From JAHELQ01 sp965603365 (lineage in GTDB: Bacteria; Acidobacteriota; Aminicenantia; UBA2199), in contig CBFDCR010000131.1 in assembly GCA_965603365.1 (NCBI GenBank), forward strand, positions 1 through 7,126: a DNA stretch of 7,126 nucleotides, in the 5' to 3' direction. The notes under the pieces were generated by a model. That model searched no databases and was not told the DNA's origin. It was given only the letters and a program-made list of their open reading frames with translations. Of this stretch, positions 1-6,033 are shown in pieces. The translations under genes and the position numbers were made by a program. Position 1 is the first letter of the stretch, and each line of letters starts with the position of its first letter.

Positions 1-1836
1 TCCGGCGGCATGATCGTCATGGATGAAAATACCTGTATGGTTGATGTGGCCAAATATTTCATGAATTTCCTGAAGGACGAGTCCTGCGGTAAATGTTTTT
101 CCTGCCGAAAGGGCACGCAGCGCATGTATGAGATCCTCGACGATATCTCCAGGGGTGAAGGCAGCCTCGAGAAGCTGGAACTACTCGAAGAACTCGCCCT
201 GGTGGTCAAGGACGCCACCATGTGCGGCCTGGGCCAGACCGCCTCAAATCCCGTGCTTTCCACCATACAGTATTATAGAGATGAATACATCGAACACATC
301 ATAAACAAACACTGCCCCGCGGGTGTATGTAAGGAACTGGTGGGCGCGCCCTGCCAGGATGCCTGTCCGCTGGGAACCGAGGCCTGGCGGTATGTGGCTT
401 ACATTGCCAATGGGGAATACGAAAATGCCTACCGGGTGATCAGGGATGCCAATCCCTTCCCCTCCGTCTGCGCCCGGGTATGCAGTCACCCCTGCGAAGA
501 CAGATGCCGGGCGGGAACCACCGGTGGCCAGGCAGTAGCCATCAGAGCCTTGAAAAGATTTGTGACCGATCAGATAGACCCCTCGGTCTACCAGCCCATG
601 CGAGTCGTAAAATCAGACAATATGCCGAAGGTGGCCGTTGTGGGTGCCGGACCCGGCGGGCTGGCCACCGCCCACTACCTCTCTTTACAGGGCTACAAGG
701 TCACCGTTTTTGAAAAGGCCAGTCAACCCGGGGGGATGCTCAGTCTCTGCATCCCGGAATACCGTATGCCCCGGGATGTCCTGCAAAGGGAAATCGAATC
801 CCTGCTTAACGAAAACATTACACTACAGTGCGATACCGCCTTTGGCCAGGACATCACGGTAGACACTCTTTTTGGAGAGGGTTTCAAGGCCGTATTCCTG
901 GCCATGGGGGCCCACAAAAGCCGCCTATTGAACATTGAAGGCGAAGATCTGGAGGGCGTTTATCCAGCTTTAGATTTCTTAAAGGCCTTTAATGTGGGCG
1001 GGGAAAAACTGGCCAGGGGACATGTGGGGGTCATCGGCGGCGGCGATTCGGCCGTGGATGCGGCCAGGGTGTCACTGCGGCAGAAAGAAGTCAAAAGCGT
1101 TACCATACTCTACCGCCGCACCCGCCCGGAGATGCCGGCCTTAGCAGACGAGGTGGATGCCGCCCTGATGGAGGGAGTGGAATTAAAGACCCTGGTCTCC
1201 CCCATCCGTATCCATTCTCAAGGGAACCGCCTGAAAGGTGTGGAATGCATTGTCAATAAACAGGGGGAGGTGGATGCCAGCGGCCGGCGAACCCCCATAC
1301 CTGCTGCCGGTACCGAGCATTTTATACCCCTCGATACGTTAATCGTAACGATCGGCGACACACCCGATGCCGATTATGTGTCAACCATGGGCATCGAGAT
1401 GAATCGAGGCGGTACATTGAAGATCGATAAGGACACCCTGGCCACCAGCCGGCCCGGGGTATTTGCCGGCGGAGATGCAGTTACCGGGCCCAACACGGTG
1501 GTTGAAGCGATCGCCGCCGGCAAAAAAGCGGCCGTAATGATCGACCGCTATCTCCGGGGGGAAACATTGAGACAAACCCCTGTAGTGAAGCTGCCGGAGA
1601 TCTTTATCGAGCCCCAGCAGTTAAGCGACGAGGAACTCAACCAGAGTAAACGAGTGGAGCCGCCGCAAATTCCCATTAAAACCAGAAGGCAGAGTTTTAA
1701 AGAGGTTGAGCTGGCGCTCTCGGTCGAAGAGGCAAGGTGTGAAGCCCAAAGATGCATGAGATGTGACCTGGAATTCACAGCCAATCGGCAAGAACAAGAA
1801 GGACAACACCCGGAAATAGAGAGGAAGTCATCATGA
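1..1836 (+). CDS. NuoF-GltD fusion oxidoreductase subunit, 5' end missing
   Basis: The frame is open from base 1, so the start lies outside the window; residues below are counted from the ATG at base 10. Residues 1-100 match the C-terminal 4Fe-4S domain of NuoF/HydB: C26, C29 and C32 (CGKCFSC) with a distant C72. A linker with C102 and C107 leads to the N-terminal Fe-S domain of GltD-type proteins (C115, C119, C154, C158, C162, C166). An FAD dinucleotide-binding fold follows (GAGPGG, 212-217), then a second, NAD(P)-binding glycine motif (GGGDSAVD, 343-350), and the usual C-terminal FAD motif (FAGGDAV, 485-491). A last cysteine group sits at C577, C582 and C585. By family, it should take electrons from NAD(P)H via flavin into Fe-S clusters in the cytoplasm. 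The missing 5' part probably holds the FMN/NADH-binding region of NuoF. It overlaps the next gene by 4 bp. The domain call is firm; the physiological reaction is inference. Confidence 0.9.
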   Translation, partial: SGGMIVMDENTCMVDVAKYFMNFLKDESCGKCFSCRKGTQRMYEILDDISRGEGSLEKLELLEELALVVKDATMCGLGQTASNPVLSTIQYYRDEYIEHIINKHCPAGVCKELVGAPCQDACPLGTEAWRYVAYIANGEYENAYRVIRDANPFPSVCARVCSHPCEDRCRAGTTGGQAVAIRALKRFVTDQIDPSVYQPMRVVKSDNMPKVAVVGAGPGGLATAHYLSLQGYKVTVFEKASQPGGMLSLCIPEYRMPRDVLQREIESLLNENITLQCDTAFGQDITVDTLFGEGFKAVFLAMGAHKSRLLNIEGEDLEGVYPALDFLKAFNVGGEKLARGHVGVIGGGDSAVDAARVSLRQKEVKSVTILYRRTRPEMPALADEVDAALMEGVELKTLVSPIRIHSQGNRLKGVECIVNKQGEVDASGRRTPIPAAGTEHFIPLDTLIVTIGDTPDADYVSTMGIEMNRGGTLKIDKDTLATSRPGVFAGGDAVTGPNTVVEAIAAGKKAAVMIDRYLRGETLRQTPVVKLPEIFIEPQQLSDEELNQSKRVEPPQIPIKTRRQSFKEVELALSVEEARCEAQRCMRCDLEFTANRQEQEGQHPEIERKSS

Positions 1837-2528
1837 TTAATTTAACCATTAACAGATTAAAAGTATCTGTAGAAGAAGGAACCACGCTGCTGGAAGCGGC
1901 CAATTTCCTGGGCTTTCCCATTCCCACCCTCTGCCACATGGAGGGGCTCTCACCCTACGGGGCCTGCCGGCTCTGTGTGGTGGAGATCGGTGAAGGCCCC
2001 AAAGCAAAATTGGTCTCATCGTGTACCTATCCAGCCCAGGAGGGATTAAAGGTACGAACAGCCTCATCAAGGGTCATCAGGGCCCGCAAGATGATCCTGG
2101 AACTCCTGCTGGCCTCGTGTCCCCAATCGAAGACCATTCAGGACCTGGCCTCGCAGCATGATGTTCGGCAGCAGCGGTTCAAGCAGGAGCATGAAGATTG
2201 TATCCTGTGCGGACTGTGCGTCCGCATGTGTAAGGAGCAGATGATGGCCAAAGCCATCGGTTTTCGGGGACGAGGAGAAAACCGAAGCATCGGTACGCCC
2301 TTCGATATCAAATCGGATGTCTGCCGCCTGTGCGGCGGCTGCATCTACGTGTGTCCCGCCTGCCAGTTGAGGTGTACGTATACCGAACCTGAAAAGGCTG
2401 TGTGCGGGGGCTGTGCCAACCTAAGCCCCCCCTGCGTCGAAAAAGAGCAGTTTGACGACATGATGTGTTACATGGAGCCCTGTGTGGCATGTGAAATAAA
2501 AGATCAAGAGAGAAAAGGAGGACAGTAA
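1833..2528 (+). CDS. NuoG/HydA-like 2Fe-2S and 4Fe-4S electron-transfer subunit
   Basis: This 231-residue protein begins with a plant-type 2Fe-2S ferredoxin domain whose ligands are C34, C45, C48 and C64. Two 4Fe-4S motifs follow: C123/C126/C129/C133 (CILCGLCVRMC) and C164/C167/C170/C174 (CRLCGGCIYVC). The order matches the N-terminal part of NuoG and of the HydA subunit of multimeric hydrogenases. The His-Cys cluster motif expected around residues 90-115 is not recognisable; only C96 is there. The last 55 residues hold eight more cysteines (C177, C181, C191, C194, C201, C212, C217, C220), which may bind another cluster. No catalytic domain is present, so it should relay electrons between the NuoF/GltD subunit and the FMN protein. 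The ATG overlaps the upstream stop (ATGA) and has a purine-rich GAGAGGAAG about 6 bases upstream, which supports this start and translational coupling. Confidence 0.88.
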   Translation: MINLTINRLKVSVEEGTTLLEAANFLGFPIPTLCHMEGLSPYGACRLCVVEIGEGPKAKLVSSCTYPAQEGLKVRTASSRVIRARKMILELLLASCPQSKTIQDLASQHDVRQQRFKQEHEDCILCGLCVRMCKEQMMAKAIGFRGRGENRSIGTPFDIKSDVCRLCGGCIYVCPACQLRCTYTEPEKAVCGGCANLSPPCVEKEQFDDMMCYMEPCVACEIKDQERKGGQ

Positions 2529-4111
2529 TGTCATATTCAAGAGTTAATTCATCGGCAGCAACGCTGACAAAGAACAGAACGGAAGGATCCATCACCCCCG
2601 CCTCGGGTATGTGCGTTACCTGCGTGGACGGCTGTATCGGCATGTGCGAGATCGGCAAATCCGCCTACCGCGGCCACGAAGTGATCTATCCGCAGCCCTT
2701 CGGCGTCATCACCACCGCAGCCGAGAAGAGTTATCCAGTCGATTATTCCCATTTCAATATCATGGGCACTGCTGTCGGTGCACATGGAGTCGAGGCTGAC
2801 AGCGACAAAGCCATTTTCCCGGCGGTTGACCTTGATGTCACCTTCGGTCATGATAAAGGCATAAAGTTCCGCTATCCCTGGATCATCCCCGGCATCGGTT
2901 CTACCAACATCGCCAAAAACAACTGGGAAGGCCTGGCCATCGGCTCTGCCTTAGCCGGTACCGGCCTCACCATCGGCGAGAATGTGGTGGGCATGGACCC
3001 CGAAAGTGTGATTACAGACGGCAAGACCGTGGATACAGCCGACCTGAAGCGCCGGATCAATCTTTATAAAGACCACCAGCGCGACGGCTACGGCGCCATC
3101 GTTGTCCAGGCCAATGTGGAGGACACCCGCCTGAAGGTTCAGGAGTATGTCATAGACAAGCTGGGGGTGCAGTGTGTCGAACTCAAGTGGGGCCAGGGGG
3201 CCAAGGACATCGGCGGCGAGGTCAAGATCAAAGACTTGAAGAAGGCCCAGATGCTGTACAACCGGGGCTACATCGTTATCCCCAATCCCACCGATGCCAA
3301 CGTAATCAAAGCCTTTGAGCGGGGCGCGTTCAAGGAGTTTGAACGGCACTCCCGCATCGGCATGGTCACCGAAGAATCTTTTGCCCGGCGGGTAGAGGAA
3401 CTGCGCAAAGCCGGTGCCAAATATGTCTTCTTAAAAACCGGTGCCTACCGGCCGGCCGATCTGGCCCGGGCCATTGCCTTTGCCTCCAAATACAACATCG
3501 ATCTTTTGACCGTGGACGGTGCCGGCGGCGGTACCGGCATGAGCCCCTGGCGGATGATGAACGAATGGGGCGTCCCCCCCGTAGAGCTTCACTCCCTCCT
3601 CTATCAATATGCAAAGAAACTGGCGGACAAGAAGAAGCACATACCTGCCCTGGCAGTGGCCGGCGGCTTTACCTTTGAAGATCAGATATTTAAAGGTCTG
3701 GCCATGGGCGCGCCATTCGTAAAGCTGGTGGGAATGGCCCGTGCCCCCATTGCCGCGGCCATGGTGGGTAAGACCATTGGCCGGGCCATTGATGAAAATC
3801 AACTCCCCGTATACGTCGAGCGTTTCGGTAGTAAGAAAGATGAGATATTCGTGACCGCCAGTCACTTACGGGTAGAATTGGGCAGCGATGAATTTGAAAA
3901 GATTCCCGCCGGTGCCATCGGCCTGTACACCTATTACGAACGATTGGCCCAGGGGCTGAAACAACTCATGTGCGGCAGTCGGAAGTTCGCCCTCCAGCAC
4001 ATCTCCCGGGACGACCTGGCCGCCCTGACCCACGAAGCGGCAGAGATCAGCGGCATCACTTATATCACCGATGTGGATAAAGCGGAAGTAGAAAAAATCC
4101 TGGACTGCTAA
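2528..4111 (+). CDS. FMN-binding glutamate synthase family protein (GltB-like barrel, no glutaminase domain)
   Basis: This 527-residue protein is mainly the FMN-binding (beta/alpha)8 domain of glutamate synthase large subunits. Typical segments are VELKWGQGAKDIGG (217-230), VDGAGGGTGMSPW (329-341) and ALAVAGGFTFEDQIFKGLAMGA (split as 374-384 and 385-395). It lacks the N-terminal class II amidotransferase domain and the C-terminal GXGXG domain, so it cannot itself release ammonia from glutamine. The usual 3Fe-4S cysteine motif of the barrel is absent: the matching region (about 392-420) reads GAPFVKLVGMARAPIAAA without cysteine. Instead a cysteine group lies near the N-terminus (C29, C32, C36, C40). 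TAATG overlap with the previous gene and AAAAGGAGG just upstream fix the start. It is probably the catalytic flavin subunit fed by the two upstream genes. Glutamate synthesis from ammonia and 2-oxoglutarate is possible, but the substrate is not shown by the sequence. Confidence 0.88.
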   Translation: MSYSRVNSSAATLTKNRTEGSITPASGMCVTCVDGCIGMCEIGKSAYRGHEVIYPQPFGVITTAAEKSYPVDYSHFNIMGTAVGAHGVEADSDKAIFPAVDLDVTFGHDKGIKFRYPWIIPGIGSTNIAKNNWEGLAIGSALAGTGLTIGENVVGMDPESVITDGKTVDTADLKRRINLYKDHQRDGYGAIVVQANVEDTRLKVQEYVIDKLGVQCVELKWGQGAKDIGGEVKIKDLKKAQMLYNRGYIVIPNPTDANVIKAFERGAFKEFERHSRIGMVTEESFARRVEELRKAGAKYVFLKTGAYRPADLARAIAFASKYNIDLLTVDGAGGGTGMSPWRMMNEWGVPPVELHSLLYQYAKKLADKKKHIPALAVAGGFTFEDQIFKGLAMGAPFVKLVGMARAPIAAAMVGKTIGRAIDENQLPVYVERFGSKKDEIFVTASHLRVELGSDEFEKIPAGAIGLYTYYERLAQGLKQLMCGSRKFALQHISRDDLAALTHEAAEISGITYITDVDKAEVEKILDC

Positions 4112-4142
4112 AACGAGCAATCTATGAACCCCTTGTAATACA

Positions 4143-4195
4143 TCACAGAGGTCGCAGAGGATGACATTACCCCGTCTCCCCTGCGGCCTTTGTGA
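4143..4195. repeat. Large imperfect hairpin downstream of the operon
   Basis: The arm at 4143-4160 (TCACAGAGGTCGCAGAGG) pairs with 4178-4195 (CCCCTGCGGCCTTTGTGA) over 18 positions with a few mismatches or G-T pairs, around a 17-base loop. There is no T-run after it, so it is not a classical intrinsic terminator. It starts 31 bases after the stop codon of the FMN protein gene, so it could end or stabilise the operon transcript. It could equally be a dispersed palindromic repeat. Confidence 0.55.
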
Positions 4196-4326
4196 CCTTT
4201 CCTACCCCCTAAATGAACACCCACAACAACCCATTTATCTATTATCCCACTTTTATTTCGGTCACAACAATATCTTACGCCACCTTCAGACAACCATAAT
4301 GCCGGGAAACAACAGAGAAATGATCT

Positions 4327-4624
4327 TTTAAATGACCCCAGGAGATCTAAATTGACCCTTTTTGCCCCTCCATCACACCCTCGAGCTCCTAAATCACCCA
4401 TAGAGGGCACCGATATCACCCCTTCGAGCTCCGATATCACCCCTTTGAGCTCCGATATCACCCCCCATAGGCATCGATATCACACCCTCGAGCTCCGATA
4501 CCGACCCCCAGGGGCATCGATCGCGACCCTTTAAGCCCCGATCTTGACCCTTTTTGTTCCGATATCGATGCCTCGAGCTCCGATCTTGACCCTTTTTGCC
4601 CCGATTTTGATGCCAAGAGAGCTC
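4327..4624. repeat. Tandem array of about 14 degenerate 21-23 bp units
   Basis: Units begin at 4327, 4348, 4369, 4390, 4411, 4432, 4453, 4475, 4496, 4518, 4539, 4560, 4581 and 4602. Most are 21 bp; those at 4453 and 4496 are 22 bp and the last is about 23 bp. The first half is usually CGATATCACCCC or CGATCTTGACCC. The second half is one of three types: ending GAGCTC, ending TTTTTGCCC or a relative, or ending in GGCAT. The units at 4411 and 4432 differ by one base; the outermost are most diverged. GATATC and GAGCTC palindromes recur. There are no unique spacers, so this is not a CRISPR array. No function is known to me. On minus the 21 bp period gives a seven-residue pattern (SELKGVI-like), broken at the 22 bp units, so I treat it as noncoding. 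Confidence 0.85.
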
Positions 4625-4750
4625 TCAATGCCGGGCAGGTCTGAGGCAATCAGATCGCCGCAGCCATCACCAACTCTTGCGCCTTGCGGGGAAGTTTAAC
4701 AAAAAGAAAAGCGTGCTCGGTGCGTGCAAAGGTGTAAACGTTGGGGGAAA

Positions 4751-4782
4751 AATTGGGGGCAGTCGAAATTCCTGTCTCAATT
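4751..4782. repeat. REP-like hairpin, copy A left
   Basis: AATTGGGGGCAG (4751-4762) pairs with CTGTCTCAATT (4772-4782) through one bulge and G-T pairs around the loop TCGAAATTC. The 15-base core AGTCGAAATTCCTGT (4761-4775) occurs four times in the window, always in the same orientation. The shape resembles repetitive extragenic palindromes associated with IS200-like REP transposases; that link is inference, as no transposase is present here. It ends just upstream of the -35 box of the UPF0175 gene. Confidence 0.65.
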
Positions 4783-4788
4783 GTTCTT

Positions 4789-4817
4789 TTTGCATAAAAT
4801 TGTTTTTGTTGTATAAT
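4789..4817 (+). promoter_or_regulatory. Sigma-70/sigma-A type promoter of UPF0175 gene, copy A
   Basis: TTTGCA (4789-4794) and a perfect TATAAT (4812-4817) are separated by 17 bases. The gene start lies about 38 bases beyond the -10 box, with GGAGG at 4844-4848, six bases before the ATG. Confidence 0.75.
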
Positions 4818-4854
4818 AGAAAAGGTTCAGTTATATTTAGTATGGAGGAACCGG

Positions 4855-5106
4855 ATGACTTTTTTAGAGATCATAAAAAGTAAAGCTCCAGAAGTCACTT
4901 TGCACACCAGGGAAGATCTATTTGAGAGGGAACTGGCAGAGGTCATTGCCCTGCACCTTTATTCACAGGGGCGTGTTACCAGTGGAACGGCAGCAAAACT
5001 GATCGGGATATCCAGGGTAGATTTTCTGCACCTGGCGGGCATGCATAAAATCCCCATGTACGAATATTCCGAAGAAGAACTGGCCCATGAACTCCAGGAA
5101 AGTTAA
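4855..5106 (+). CDS. UPF0175 family protein, putative antitoxin, copy A
   Basis: This 83-residue protein has the pattern of the UPF0175 family: an N-terminal helical part ending in ELAEVIALHLYSQGRV (26-41), then a helix-turn-helix-like segment (SGTAAKLIGISRVDFLHLA, 43-61), then IPMYEYSEEELAHEL (66-80). Members are usually small DNA-binding antitoxins next to a PIN-like (DUF3368) toxin gene. No such toxin follows here; a 27-codon open frame overlapping its 3' end may be a toxin relic. GGAGG six bases before the ATG and a strong promoter support expression. Downstream it converges with a YafQ-type toxin gene, separated by a hairpin. An identical copy lies at 6034-6285. The family is quite sure; the antitoxin role is inferred from the family. 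Confidence 0.85.
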   Translation: MTFLEIIKSKAPEVTLHTREDLFERELAEVIALHLYSQGRVTSGTAAKLIGISRVDFLHLAGMHKIPMYEYSEEELAHELQES

Positions 5107-5167
5107 AGTATTCTCCAACGTTTCGCGCCTGTCCTTTTCTCCCAACAATCCCTCTACCTTTGAATAG
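5087..5167 (+). pseudogene. Possible remnant of the UPF0175 partner toxin, copy A
   Basis: An ATG inside the last codons of the UPF0175 gene opens a 26-residue frame starting MNSRKVKVFSNVSRL. The VKVFSNVSRL stretch loosely resembles the VVSNTSPLI start of PIN-like DUF3368 toxins, which normally begin where the UPF0175 gene ends. The frame stops at 5165-5167, before any catalytic acidic residues. It may be a truncated toxin start or chance. Confidence 0.25.
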
Positions 5168-5171
5168 CGAT

Positions 5172-5221
5172 TTAGGGAGAAAAATTGGGGAAAGTCGAAA
5201 TTCCTGTTCCCTAATCCCTAA
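5172..5221. repeat. REP-like hairpin between convergent genes, copy A right
   Basis: The outer stem TTAGGGA (5172-5178) can pair with TCCCTAA (5215-5221); the inner stem ATTGGGGAA (5184-5192) with TTCCCTAAT (5207-5215). The two stems share one base and so compete slightly. The core AGTCGAAATTCCTGT is at 5193-5207. It fills the gap between the UPF0175 gene and the stop codon of the convergent yafQ-like gene, so it may act as a bidirectional transcription barrier. No long T-run is present. Confidence 0.6.
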
Positions 5222-5223
5222 TG

Positions 5224-5499
5224 TTAAAACAACTCTGAATGTGAGTCGGTTCGGGCTAATTCGAGTTCCTTTTTATCCTTATTGATTCGATATATCAGTA
5301 GCCAATCCGGCTCAATATGACATTCAAAAAAGCCCTTCCAATTGCTTTTTAAAGGATGGTTTTGGTATTTGGCATCAAGTTTTTCTTCGTTGATCAGTTT
5401 TGCCAGCACCTTTTTCAATTTGGATAGTTCCTTCGAGCCAGAACGGGACAGTCGTTTTACATCCCTTTTAAATTGGTTTGTTCTGACAGGCTTTAGCAT
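5224..5499 (-). CDS. yafQ: YafQ family mRNA interferase toxin
   Basis: This 91-residue protein matches the YafQ branch of RelE-fold toxins, which cut mRNA on the ribosome. The second half carries the family pattern NHPLKSNWKGFFECHIEPDW (47-66), LLIYRI (67-72) and ARTDSHSELF (82-91). H48, H61, D65, H87 and F91 correspond to residues important in E. coli YafQ (H50, H63, D67, H87, F91), and the length is almost the same, so the toxin looks intact. Its ATG overlaps the stop of the antitoxin gene (TAATG on minus), as expected for a coupled operon with the antitoxin first. It ends at the hairpin at 5172-5221. In copy B this gene is almost wholly deleted. Confidence 0.92.
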   Translation of the reverse strand: MLKPVRTNQFKRDVKRLSRSGSKELSKLKKVLAKLINEEKLDAKYQNHPLKSNWKGFFECHIEPDWLLIYRINKDKKELELARTDSHSELF

Positions 5500-5759
5500 T
5501 AAATTCCCAGGTCATCGAATAGTTCTTCGGCAGTCTCAAATTTTTTGACATTTCTTCCCTTTTCCAGGTCTTCCATGGCCTGAAGGGTAGTGGGGTTGGG
5601 CAGTCTCACCTCGAAAGGAATCCCCCTCTGGGCTGCGATCAACCGGTAATACATATTAATCGCGGTTGAGTGGTTCAGGCCCAGTTCATGGAGTATCTTT
5701 CCCACCCTCTCCTTCAAGACCTTTTCAGTCCTAACAGATAAAGTGATCGTTTGACCCAT
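5499..5759 (-). CDS. dinJ: RelB/DinJ family antitoxin
   Basis: This 86-residue protein starts MGQTITLSVRTEKVLKERV, a ribbon-helix-helix DNA-binding beginning typical of RelB/DinJ antitoxins. GLNHSTAINMYYRLIAAQ (27-44) and IPFEVRLPNP (47-56) are strongly family-like. The acidic C-terminal tail (about 57-86, ending EELFDDLGI) should wrap the toxin and neutralise it. The chosen start has GGAGG (complement of 5765-5769) upstream; an earlier in-frame ATG at 5819 would place the promoter inside the gene. It precedes yafQ with TAATG overlap. The complex probably represses its own promoter through the palindromes at 5781-5801. Confidence 0.92.
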   Translation of the reverse strand: MGQTITLSVRTEKVLKERVGKILHELGLNHSTAINMYYRLIAAQRGIPFEVRLPNPTTLQAMEDLEKGRNVKKFETAEELFDDLGI

Positions 5760-5762
5760 ATT

Positions 5763-5922
5763 AACCTCCAATGAACTCACATGTACATATATTGTAATAC
5801 ATCTGCTTAACAGAGTCAACTTTTCCCAGGCAAAGATATGCTTTTAAATACCATTGGGGAAATTGACAGAAACCTGGATTTTGTTCTCAATATAAATTAT
5901 AATTCAACTATGTCCTCAAGAA
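5763..5922. other. Spacer between the two island copies
   Basis: The left 57 bases hold the antitoxin ribosome binding site, operator and promoter of copy A. The rest is AT-rich with no supported gene. A weak hairpin-like stretch at about 5855-5890 (ATTGGGGA ... TTCTCAAT) could be a degenerate relative of the REP-like elements. A TTGACA at about 5863 has no good -10 box at the right distance. Confidence 0.5.
5781..5819 (-). promoter_or_regulatory. dinJ: Promoter and likely operator of the antitoxin-toxin operon
   Basis: On minus, TTGACT (complement of 5814-5819) and TACAAT (complement of 5791-5796) are exactly 17 bases apart. Two adjacent palindromes overlap or follow the -10 box: TGTAATACA (5793-5801) and ATGTACAT (5781-5788). 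Such paired palindromes at the -10 box fit autorepression by a ribbon-helix-helix antitoxin; that role is inference. Confidence 0.7.
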
Positions 5923-5929
5923 GGGGAAC

Positions 5930-5961
5930 AATTGGGGACAGTCGAAATTCCTGTCTCAATT
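5930..5961. repeat. REP-like hairpin, copy B left
   Basis: AATTGGGGACAG pairs with CTGTCTCAATT around TCGAAATTC; core at 5940-5954. It differs from the copy A element by one base in the left arm (A at 5938 against G at 4759). Here that base makes a better pair in the stem. Confidence 0.65.
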
Positions 5962-5967
5962 GTTCTT

Positions 5968-5996
5968 TTTGCATAAAATTGTTTTTGTTGTATAAT
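5968..5996 (+). promoter_or_regulatory. Sigma-70/sigma-A type promoter of UPF0175 gene, copy B
   Basis: Identical to the copy A promoter: TTTGCA, 17 bases, TATAAT, with GGAGG at 6023-6027. Both copies should therefore be transcribed alike. Confidence 0.75.
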
Positions 5997-6033
5997 AGAA
6001 AAGGTTCAGTTATATTTAGTATGGAGGAACCGG

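Larger units (their letters stand above)
4112..4854. other. Long intergenic region without a convincing gene
   Basis: Between the operon end and the first UPF0175 gene there is no supported coding region. It contains in order: a large imperfect hairpin (4143-4195), an undistinguished AT-rich stretch (4196-4326), a tandem array of 21-23 bp units (4327-4624), a stretch with nothing recognised (4625-4743), a REP-like hairpin (4751-4782), and the promoter and ribosome binding site of the UPF0175 gene. Open frames crossing it are low-complexity products of the repeats or read through the promoter. Confidence 0.7.
4760..5256. repeat. 497 bp perfect direct repeat, copy A
   Basis: Identical base for base to 5939-6435, offset 1179 bp, same orientation. 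It covers most of the left REP-like hairpin, the promoter, the UPF0175 gene, the right hairpin and the last 33 bases of the yafQ frame. Similarity extends left to about 4744 with differences at 4750 and 4759. Confidence 0.95.

Noticed and set aside
2951..3865. Long minus-strand frames opposite the FMN protein gene
   Set aside because: They are antisense shadows of a high-GC coding sequence with clear family motifs on plus.
4327..4624. CRISPR array
   Set aside because: Units are contiguous, degenerate and without unique spacers, and no cas genes are in the window.
4108..4649. Minus-strand open frames with SELKGVI/GSRSELE-like periodic sequence across the tandem repeats
   Set aside because: The periodic residues follow from the 21 bp repeat period; frames break at the 22 bp units and there is no good ribosome binding site or recognisable domain.
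4677..4883. Plus-strand small open frame upstream of the UPF0175 gene, and its relative at 5838-6062
   Set aside because: Both read through the REP-like hairpin, promoter and ribosome binding site into the UPF0175 gene in another frame; the shared C-terminus only reflects the duplication.
4963..5148. Minus-strand 61-residue frame opposite the UPF0175 gene, repeated at 6142-6327
   Set aside because: It is the complement of a well-supported gene, and its duplication follows from the direct repeat; no domain or ribosome binding site seen.
5342..5548. Plus-strand frame opposite yafQ and the end of dinJ
   Set aside because: Antisense to two convincing genes; no initiation signal or family resemblance.
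5499..5819. Longer antitoxin start at 5819
   Set aside because: It would overlap the TTGACT/TACAAT promoter; the MGQT start at 5759 has GGAGG at the right distance and matches the family.
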